From Candidatus Gastranaerophilales bacterium (GTDB taxonomy: Bacteria > Cyanobacteriota > Vampirovibrionia > Gastranaerophilales > Gastranaerophilaceae), in the NCBI GenBank assembly GCA_021201175.1, contig JAJQFK010000280.1, positions 1-7,462 of the forward strand: DNA of 7,462 nt, given 5' to 3'. Below the pieces are notes generated by a model, which saw only the letters and a list, made by a program, of their open reading frames with translations, did not search any database and was not told the origin of the DNA. Positions 1 to 5,399 of this stretch are shown one piece after another; position 1 is the stretch's first letter, and each line of letters starts with the position of its first letter. The position numbers and the translations under genes were made by a program.

Positions 1-20
1 TCACTACGTTCGCAATGACG
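1..20 (-). repeat. Fragment of a 'CGTCATTGCGA'-type dispersed repeat, cut by the window edge
   Basis: Read on the minus strand the first 20 bases give CGTCATTGCGAACGTAGTGA. This closely resembles the short interspersed repeat beginning CGTCATTGCGAG(C/G)... that I remember from intergenic regions of many unrelated bacteria; its translation gives the familiar spurious peptide 'RHCERS'. The same 8-base core (CAATGACG or its complement) occurs at 13-20, 47-54 and 55-62, so the edge piece and the neighbouring palindrome belong to one repeat-rich patch. The rest of the element lies outside the window. The family assignment is from memory of the motif, not from a search. Confidence 0.5.
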
Positions 21-39
21 GTTCAAATACTTTACGTAA

Positions 40-69
40 TTTTTTGCGTCATTGCAATGACGCAAAAAA
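40..69. repeat. Perfect 30-bp palindrome built on the repeat core
   Basis: Bases 40-54 (TTTTTTGCGTCATTG) are the exact reverse complement of 55-69, with no spacer. Each arm carries the CGTCATTG core of the repeat seen at the window edge, so it looks like two head-to-head copies of the repeat end. It is not an intrinsic terminator in either direction, because the T run is on the 5' side of the stem and the A run on the 3' side. It could extrude as a cruciform or form a hairpin in RNA or single-stranded DNA. Confidence 0.8.
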
Positions 70-260
70 GCCGGCAGGAGCAAAGCTCCGGAGGTGCTAC
101 TCTGTGAGCGCAATAGAAACTTCAAGAAGCGAATTTTCGGACGGACGATAGTCTGGTAAGCGAAAACAAAAGCGAACACAAGGCGGAAGCCAAGTGAGCG
201 GCTTGTTTGAGCGAAAAGAAAATTCAAGAAAGTCATCGAAAAATGCGGGCGACACTAGAT
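70..260. repeat. GC-richer non-coding block, probably a dispersed repeat with an internal degenerate duplication
   Basis: This block is visibly richer in G and C than everything around it. Words recur in the same order: GTGAGCG at 104-110 and 194-200, TTCAAGAA at 121-128 and 223-230, then a CGAA...GACGATAG-like stretch ending near 151 and a related one ending near 258. Spacing differs between the copies, so the duplication is degenerate. A short perfect hairpin, GGAGC-AAA-GCTCC, lies at 77-89. The minus strand is free of stops from an ATG at 236 to the window edge (78 codons). The peptide has low-complexity hydrophobic and basic runs, has no recognisable domain, and passes straight through the palindrome and the edge repeat, so I treat it as non-coding. 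A cross-genome copy count would decide. Confidence 0.45.
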
Positions 261-265
261 TATAT

Positions 266-290
266 AAAAAAAAGGGACATATAATGCCCC
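266..290 (-). terminator. Intrinsic terminator, minus strand
   Basis: On the minus strand, bases 290-274 read GGGGCAT-TAT-ATGTCCC, a 7-bp stem with one G-U pair and a 3-nt loop. An uninterrupted run of eight T follows (273-266). This is a compact, typical rho-independent terminator. The big gene already has a terminator-like hairpin much nearer its stop, so this one may be a backup or may end a separate minus-strand transcript from the 300-600 region. It also insulates the repeat block at 70-260 from leftward transcription. Confidence 0.6.
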
Positions 291-596
291 AACAATTCGG
301 AATGTAAAAGAAATATTTTTTACTATCCTTCGTGTTACAAAAAATAAGGTAAGTTAGGTTAATGTATGTTGTTATAAATCTCCCGTTATGGTACTGCTGT
401 GTACCTCGTTTTCCCCGCCAGCCGTTAGCCGGACGGTTTAATTTTTTCTCTCTTAATATCTGTCGTTTTGTTTATTTGTGTTTTTTATTCAAATAACTCT
501 TACATATATATAAAGTATTTTTTATATAAAAAATTGCCCTAATAAGCATAAAAAATATATATTTTCTTAACAAAAATTAACAATTATAAACCGGTG
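291..596. other. AT-rich intergenic stretch with a small GC-rich, hairpin-forming islet
   Basis: I find no convincing protein gene here. Most of it is A/T-rich, including a TATATAAA/TTTATATA inverted pair around 512-535. Within it sits a sharply GC-richer islet at about 383-438 with two potential hairpins: GGTAC (390-394) with GTACC (401-405) over a 6-nt loop, and AGCCGT (420-425) with ACGGTT (433-438) over a 7-nt loop, followed on the plus strand by TAATTTTTT. The second could act as a weak plus-strand terminator. A 44-codon plus-strand frame (362-496) covers the islet but lacks support. Confidence 0.5.
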
Positions 597-602
597 TATA
601 AT
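597..602 (+). promoter_or_regulatory. Candidate -10 element (TATAAT) for a plus-strand RNA
   Basis: A consensus TATAAT lies about 7-9 bp before the region of strong RNA structure that ends in a terminator at 759. The -35 match is poor: no TTGACA-like hexamer occurs at 16-18 bp, and the nearest TTAACA is 14 bp upstream. The upstream DNA is very A/T-rich, which could act like an UP element. In such AT-rich DNA a lone TATAAT also occurs by chance, so this is only a candidate. Confidence 0.35.
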
Positions 603-608
603 CTGATT

Positions 609-759
609 AGAAGTGCAATACCTTGATAACTGCAATTTTTGCGTAAAAAATTGCACTCTTGCAGCTGCTACGTCAAATGCGAGGGCTTATTATATTTAAA
701 TACCGCAAAAGGGTGAAAAAAGCCTGCGGCAATCTATGTCATTTTTAAGCAGGTTTTTT
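609..759 (+). ncRNA. Candidate structured small RNA or attenuator-like RNA, family not recognised
   Basis: The segment lies between a TATAAT and a terminator-like hairpin and contains overlapping inverted repeats that exclude one another. AGTGCAAT (612-619) can pair with ATTGCACT (650-657). The same 3' strand can instead close a perfect 10-bp hairpin, TGCAATTTTT (631-640) with AAAAATTGCA (646-655). Further on, CCGCA (703-707) can pair with TGCGG (725-729), which would break the terminator stem CCTGC (723-727) with GCAGG (749-753). GGCTT (684-688) can pair with AAGCC (720-724). Such switching pairs are typical of attenuators and riboswitches, but no plus-strand gene follows, so a free RNA of about 150 nt converging on the large gene is the simpler reading. 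I compared it by eye with common riboswitch, 6S and SRP motifs and saw no match. It could also be 3' flanking DNA without function. Confidence 0.35.
716..759. terminator. Bidirectional terminator-like hairpin after the large gene
   Basis: The stem CCTGC (723-727) with GCAGG (749-753) is flanked by six A (716-721) and six T (754-759), with one unpaired G at 722 and a 21-nt loop. On the minus strand the stem is followed by C and six T, beginning about 25 bp after the stop codon of the 1490-residue protein gene, so it is the likely terminator of that transcript. On the plus strand it is followed by TTTTTTG and would end the candidate small RNA. The long loop makes it weaker than a textbook terminator. 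Confidence 0.55.
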
Positions 760-778
760 GAATATTTTTTTATCAAAA

Positions 779-3700
779 TTAATCTCCAAATATAACAAAA
801 GGAAGATTGTTCTCAATTGCATATTGTTTTATGAAATCCGTTCTTTCAAACACTTTTGCGCTATTCAGAAAATCAACGGGATTGCCGATTGTTTCGTTTG
901 TATCGGTATTATATGCAAAACCGCCCATTGGGGTCGGGTTTGAGATATACATTTCATTGTATTCTCTTTCGCCCCGTCTTTTGTGCGAATTAATAGAAGC
1001 AAAAGCTTTAATTAGTTTTTCTCTTAGTTTCAAAGGTTCAATCTCATTAAAAGATTTATTTTGATTTTGTTCAACGAATTGAACATATTCATCATCATTC
1101 ATGCCTGCCGCTTCTTTTATGAGATTAGAAATAAACAATCTGTCTTTTTCTCTGTTTGCGCCAAAAATATAATTATCTTTAAAATCTTGAATGTTTTTTT
1201 CGTATCCTGAACCCGAATCGGTTTCGCCGCCGCCGTGGATGTATTTTGTATCAACATCAAGCAGTACACCCTGCGGTCTGAACAATCTGTATTTAGATTC
1301 CGGTCTTTCCATATAACTGACGGAAAGTAAAGCATTGGAGTCAGGTAAAGAAAATGCATCAAATTTAGCCAATTGGTTAGCATAATCAAGTCCGTGGGCT
1401 ATAAATTTAATATTGCCTGTATTTACGGTATCGGCACGGTCTGTTGTGATTGTTATTCCTCTTGAAATGCTTCCTTCGGGTAAACCTATTGCTTCCCAAT
1501 CTTCCACTTCATTGTATTTTATAATAATAAGTCCGTCTTTATCTTTGTATACTCCTTTTATGTTTGTGCTTCCGTCAGAATTTACATTTGTTATTTTCGA
1601 TTTTATTTCATCCGATGACGGCAATTTTGTTGCAGGAAGTATAGGCTGCGATTTTTTGAGTTCATTTATACATTCTTTTATCATTCCTGCGTAATAATCT
1701 GCGCTTTCGCCAAAACTCCTTACGTTTCCGTCAAAATCAATTCTGCTGTTACCTTCTTTTGTATCGTGAAAGGAGTCATCTTTTCTTACAGCTTTTAAAT
1801 CTGCATGGGTAAATATCAACGACATATCAAAAAGATTATCATGCCTTAAATCATAAGCAGCAGAGCGAATATTTTTAGTTAATTCATCATGATTTTTAGA
1901 AGTATTCACTTTGTTGAGCCATTCGTGGTTTTTAATCAAAGTATAAAGCTTAATTTCTTCTTCCTTAGAAAGATTAAATTTTTTAGCAATGTAGAAAGAA
2001 TCAAAACTTCCTTCATTTTCGTGGGTTTTATCCGGCTTATTGCTTTCTTTCTTTGTTATATCGTGCAGTAAAGAGGCAAGAAGCATAATCTTTTTATCAG
2101 AATCATTCAGCTTTTCATACTCCGGATTTTCAACAATTTTCTTCATTACTTTTAATGAATGCTGCAAACAATCGAAATCGTGTGCTTTTGATTGAGTTCT
2201 TCCAATCATTGGTCTTAATTCGGGCAGGGCAGAAACTACTTCATTTATGCATTTTTCTACTTTATTATTATTACACTGAATTGGATTATTTTCAGAAAAA
2301 CGAATAACATTTTCTCTTAAATTTTCCACAACAGCTTTTGTTTTTGGGTCTGTAATTTGAGCAAGTTTTTTCCCGTTGTTTAAATTTACAGGGTAGCCAG
2401 TAATTGAATAACCCGTTGTATTTTCCCTATTGTGGTGAAGTTCAAAACCAAAATAATCATACACTTTTTGTCGTTCTTTTCGTGTTAAGTCTTTTACTTT
2501 GTCCAATGTATCTAAGATAAAATCATCTTTTGAATATTCTTGTTTAATATCAAGATTATTAAATTCTTCATCCGAAATATTTTTTAAAATATCACCCAGA
2601 GAGTCGAGAGTAACATTAAAATTTTTGGCTTCTTCATCAGAAAGAGTATTTGTTTCAATACCTATAGAGCGGACAATAGAAGGTAATAAAGCGCAATATT
2701 CCTCTTGATTTTTCGGTAACATAGGAAATAATTTACGCATGTTAGCATTTTCTCTAAACAAATCCGCATTACTTGCAACCAGACTTCTTAATAATTCCCT
2801 TTTCTCTGATAACGGAATTTCGTTAATATCTTGTCTGTTGTATAAAGGTAAAAATTTAGCTGCCAAAATTATATTTTCTGTGGATAGTTCGGCGGCTTTA
2901 TCTTTTCCGATTGTCTTATTTAACTTTTTTAGTTCCTCATAGGATACTTCTTCTTCTTTGGTCAATAAATCAAAGAATTGATTTGGCATTATGCAAAATT
3001 CTTTATCATTTAAATATTTATCTATTAATTCACATTTTGATAGAACTCGTTCAGGTGTAAAAGTATAATAAACTATATCTCCTGCATATCGCATAAAATC
3101 AGGATTGTTATAGAGTCTTTCATCAGACAGGATTTTATCTGCTATTTGGACTTGTTTAGGGTAATAAATACGCTTAACTACATCTAATGTTTTTTCCATA
3201 AAATCACGATTATTAAATAATTTTTCATCAAACAGGAATTTATTTATTATTTGGGCGCCATCTTTACTTTTGATAGAAGAAACTACATCCCCTGCTTTTT
3301 TCATAAAATCAGGATTATTGAATAATCTTTCATCAGCTAAGATTTTATCAAGTACATCACATTTTGCTTGAGCTCCTTCGGGGGTATGAGTATTATAAAG
3401 TATAGTCCCTGCTTGTTTTATAAAATCGGGATTATTAAATAATCTTTCATCAGACAATATTTTATCTGCTATTTGGGCTCTATATTGGGTATAGGCAGAA
3501 GAAACTATATCCCCTGCTTTTTTCATAAAATCAGAATTATTAAATAATCTTTCATCAGACAAGATTTTATCTGCTATTTGGGCACTCTCTTTGGTTTTAG
3601 CAGAAGAAACTATATTCCCTGCTTCTTTTATAAAATCAGGATTATTGAACAATCTTTCATCAGATAAGATTTTATCTGCTATTTGGGCTTGTTCAGGGGT

Positions 3701-5251
3701 TTTGGTATTAAGAACAATGTTCCCCGCTTCTTTCATAAAATAATGATTATTATATAACCTTTTATCAAATAAGATTTTATCTGTTATTTGGGCGCTCTCT
3801 TTGGTATTGACCAAACATGCTAAATTTACTGCTTTGCGCATAAATCCGGGATTATTATACAACCTTTCGTCTGAAAATACTTTATCAAACTCATCACATT
3901 TTACTTGAGCTTGTTCAGGAGTATTAGTGCTATCAACTATATTTCCTGCTTTTCGCATAAAATCAGAATTACCATACAACCTTTCGTCTGAAAAAATTTT
4001 ATCAAGCACATCACATTTTGCTTTTGCTTGTTCAGGAGTATCTGTACCACAAATTATATCTCCTGCTTTTTTCATAAAATCGGGATTATTAAATAATTTT
4101 TCATCAGATAAGATTTTATCAATTAAGCCACATTTTGTTTGAACTTGTTCAGGGGTATCTGTATTACGAACTATATTTCCTGCTTCTTCCGCAAAAGCAG
4201 AATTCTTAAGTAACTTTTCACTTAATAATATTTTATCAAGCACTTTACATTTTGCTTCTGCTTTTTCGGGAGTATCAGTACCACAAATTATAGATACTGC
4301 ATTTTCCATAAAATTATAAGTATTAAGTAATCTTTCATCAGACAAGATTTTATCTGCTATTTGAACTTGTTCCGGAGTATGGACATAATAAACTATATCG
4401 CCTGCTTTGTCCATAACCTTAGTACTATTATAACACCCTTCATTTGATAATATTTTATCCGCTATTTTAGCTTGTTCGGGAGTATTTGTATTACGAACTA
4501 TATCTACTGCTTTTTTCATAAAATCAGTATTATTATAAAACCTTTCATCTGAAAATATTTTATCAAGTACATCGCATTTCGATTGAACTTGTTCAGGGGT
4601 ATGAGTATTAGAAACTATATATCTTGCATAATTCATAAATTCAGTATTATTATAGAATTTTTCATCGGAGAATATTTTATTTGCTATTTGGGCGCCCTCT
4701 TTGCTTCTGACAGAAGAAACTATATGTCTTGCTTCTATCATAAAATAAGGATTATCGTAGAGTATTTCATCGGATAATATTCTGTCAAGTACATCGCATT
4801 TCGCTTGAACTTTTTCAGGAGTATCTGTATCATAAATTATCTCTTCTGCTTTTGCCATAAAATAAGTATTATTATAGAGCCTTTCATCTGATAAGATTTT
4901 ATCCGCAAGTAAAATATTATTTGGGTTAATAATACTTGAATCTATTTTTTCTCGTAACCTATAATTTTGTTTTAGTTTTTCTTCAATTTTTTCTTTAAGT
5001 TTTTCAAATTCTTCATCAGAAAGGAGTGTTAAATCTTCATTATTTGCCGCAGTACCACGGAAACTAACGTTTTCGCCGGCTCTATTATTAATTTTAATCC
5101 GATTTATAGCGCCTAAATATGCCATCTGTTCAGATAAATCACCTGTTTTTTGAACTTGTTGATTTCCTTTTACATCTTCACTTTTTTTTGAGCTTTTATT
5201 TTTAATCTTTTTTAAAGACTCTGTATTTGCGCTATTGTTAATTTTATCCAT
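779..5251 (-). CDS. Giant tandem-repeat protein with HD phosphohydrolase domain and unknown C-terminal domain (1490 aa)
   Basis: I do not recognise the gene as a whole. Residues 1-110 are Lys/Asn/Ser-rich and probably disordered, with NVSFRG at 61-66 and a likely coiled coil at about 78-97. Residues 116-743 form 17 complete 35- or 39-residue helical repeats (consensus about DKILSDERLYNNPDFMKKAG), then one degenerate unit to about 763; a solenoid is likely. Residues 764-1010 are a mostly helical linker. An HD domain spans about 1022-1155: H1031, H1063-D1064, H1077, H1109 and D1151 fit the metal ligands of HD phosphohydrolases, in an arrangement like the tRNA-nucleotidyltransferase or GlnD type. 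Residues 1200-1490 look like a separate mixed alpha/beta domain of unknown function. I see no signal peptide or membrane segment, so it is cytoplasmic or exported by a route not visible here. The ATG is the first possible start, since an in-frame TAA lies 9 nt upstream. No SD sits at normal spacing; AGAGGA is 22 nt away. Hydrolysis of a nucleotide-like substrate is inferred from the HD residues only. Confidence 0.85.
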   Translation of the reverse strand: MDKINNSANTESLKKIKNKSSKKSEDVKGNQQVQKTGDLSEQMAYLGAINRIKINNRAGENVSFRGTAANNEDLTLLSDEEFEKLKEKIEEKLKQNYRLREKIDSSIINPNNILLADKILSDERLYNNTYFMAKAEEIIYDTDTPEKVQAKCDVLDRILSDEILYDNPYFMIEARHIVSSVRSKEGAQIANKIFSDEKFYNNTEFMNYARYIVSNTHTPEQVQSKCDVLDKIFSDERFYNNTDFMKKAVDIVRNTNTPEQAKIADKILSNEGCYNSTKVMDKAGDIVYYVHTPEQVQIADKILSDERLLNTYNFMENAVSIICGTDTPEKAEAKCKVLDKILLSEKLLKNSAFAEEAGNIVRNTDTPEQVQTKCGLIDKILSDEKLFNNPDFMKKAGDIICGTDTPEQAKAKCDVLDKIFSDERLYGNSDFMRKAGNIVDSTNTPEQAQVKCDEFDKVFSDERLYNNPGFMRKAVNLACLVNTKESAQITDKILFDKRLYNNHYFMKEAGNIVLNTKTPEQAQIADKILSDERLFNNPDFIKEAGNIVSSAKTKESAQIADKILSDERLFNNSDFMKKAGDIVSSAYTQYRAQIADKILSDERLFNNPDFIKQAGTILYNTHTPEGAQAKCDVLDKILADERLFNNPDFMKKAGDVVSSIKSKDGAQIINKFLFDEKLFNNRDFMEKTLDVVKRIYYPKQVQIADKILSDERLYNNPDFMRYAGDIVYYTFTPERVLSKCELIDKYLNDKEFCIMPNQFFDLLTKEEEVSYEELKKLNKTIGKDKAAELSTENIILAAKFLPLYNRQDINEIPLSEKRELLRSLVASNADLFRENANMRKLFPMLPKNQEEYCALLPSIVRSIGIETNTLSDEEAKNFNVTLDSLGDILKNISDEEFNNLDIKQEYSKDDFILDTLDKVKDLTRKERQKVYDYFGFELHHNRENTTGYSITGYPVNLNNGKKLAQITDPKTKAVVENLRENVIRFSENNPIQCNNNKVEKCINEVVSALPELRPMIGRTQSKAHDFDCLQHSLKVMKKIVENPEYEKLNDSDKKIMLLASLLHDITKKESNKPDKTHENEGSFDSFYIAKKFNLSKEEEIKLYTLIKNHEWLNKVNTSKNHDELTKNIRSAAYDLRHDNLFDMSLIFTHADLKAVRKDDSFHDTKEGNSRIDFDGNVRSFGESADYYAGMIKECINELKKSQPILPATKLPSSDEIKSKITNVNSDGSTNIKGVYKDKDGLIIIKYNEVEDWEAIGLPEGSISRGITITTDRADTVNTGNIKFIAHGLDYANQLAKFDAFSLPDSNALLSVSYMERPESKYRLFRPQGVLLDVDTKYIHGGGETDSGSGYEKNIQDFKDNYIFGANREKDRLFISNLIKEAAGMNDDEYVQFVEQNQNKSFNEIEPLKLREKLIKAFASINSHKRRGEREYNEMYISNPTPMGGFAYNTDTNETIGNPVDFLNSAKVFERTDFIKQYAIENNLPFVIFGD
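2963..4906 (-). repeat. Tandem repeat array inside the large gene (105- and 117-bp units)
   Basis: The DNA encodes residues 116-763 of the large protein. Distances between successive DKIL-type motifs are exactly 35 or 39 residues, in the order 39, 35, 39, 35, 35, 39, 39, 39, 39, 35, 35, 35, 35, 39, 35, 35, 39. The longer units replace the 'I-A' junction by a '(A/S/T/V)KC(D/G/K/E)xx' segment, adding one helical turn and a cysteine. Some units are nearly identical in DNA: 38-bp segments starting at 3441, 3546 and 3651 (exactly 105 bp apart) differ by one or two bases. This indicates recent duplication or gene conversion within the array. Confidence 0.9.
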
Positions 5252-5272
5252 AACAAACTTTTATCTTTTTAC

Positions 5273-5309
5273 ATCCTCTACTTTCTATATATCGAACTTG
5301 TGAGAGGAT
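5273..5309 (-). promoter_or_regulatory. Leader hairpin that would cover an SD-like AGAGGA upstream of the large gene
   Basis: In the minus-strand leader, ATCCTCT (5309-5303) is the exact complement of AGAGGAT (5279-5273), with a 23-nt loop and one further possible U-G pair. The 3' arm contains AGAGGA, the only SD-like sequence before the large gene, and the 5' arm UCCUCU mimics anti-SD. Pairing would hide the SD-like site. That site ends 22 nt before the ATG, beyond usual spacing, so a role in translation is doubtful; an operator is another possibility. Confidence 0.35.
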
Positions 5310-5333
5310 AACTTTAGTAATTAAAGATATTTT

Positions 5334-5362
5334 ATTATAAATATTTACAATATGCATGGAAA
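5334..5362 (-). promoter_or_regulatory. Candidate promoter of the large gene
   Basis: On the minus strand TTTCCA (5362-5357) and a perfect TATAAT (5339-5334) are separated by 17 bp. Transcription would start near 5327, giving a leader of about 75 nt before the ATG at 5251. The spacer contains an ATATT-TAC-AATAT inverted repeat (5341-5353), and GCATG/CATGC (5354-5358, 5373-5377) overlaps and flanks the -35, so a regulator could bind here. The 148-bp gap has no minus-strand terminator after the kinase gene, so read-through from upstream is also possible. Confidence 0.45.
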
Positions 5363-5399
5363 CGGTATATGACATGCTTTTTTATAACAAATGATTTTA

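Noticed and set aside
19..32. GGTTCAAATAC, similar to a tRNA T-arm
   Set aside because: The bases on either side cannot form the 5-bp T stem, and no acceptor or anticodon stem is present.
3..236. Minus-strand frame of 78 codons open to the edge
   Set aside because: It runs through a dispersed-repeat fragment and a perfect palindrome. The peptide is typical of translated repeats, so it is listed as a repeat block rather than a gene.
362..496. 44-codon plus-strand ORF beginning MYVVINLPLW
   Set aside because: Weak RBS, no domain, and low-complexity Phe/Leu-rich end. It overlaps the hairpin islet and AT-rich DNA whose composition does not look coding.
703..730. GGGTGAAA...CCTGCGGCA, slightly like the T-box or cobalamin riboswitch core
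   Set aside because: The other conserved boxes of both classes are missing, and no plus-strand gene follows.
758..1064. Plus-strand open frames overlapping the end of the large gene, and similar ones at 1413-1694, 1889-2071, 2499-2942, 3927-4142, 4583-4777 and 6355-6666
   Set aside because: They are antisense shadows of the long minus-strand genes, lacking ribosome binding sites and recognisable domains.
2963..4906. Regular repeats considered as a CRISPR or satellite array
   Set aside because: The units are 105 or 117 bp, fully coding and in frame, with variation that preserves amino acids; they are protein repeats.
5354..5383. GCATG...CATGC followed by six T, terminator-like on the plus strand
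   Set aside because: No plus-strand transcript is expected there. On the minus strand, where the kinase mRNA would end, the stem is not followed by T, so it is not that gene's terminator.
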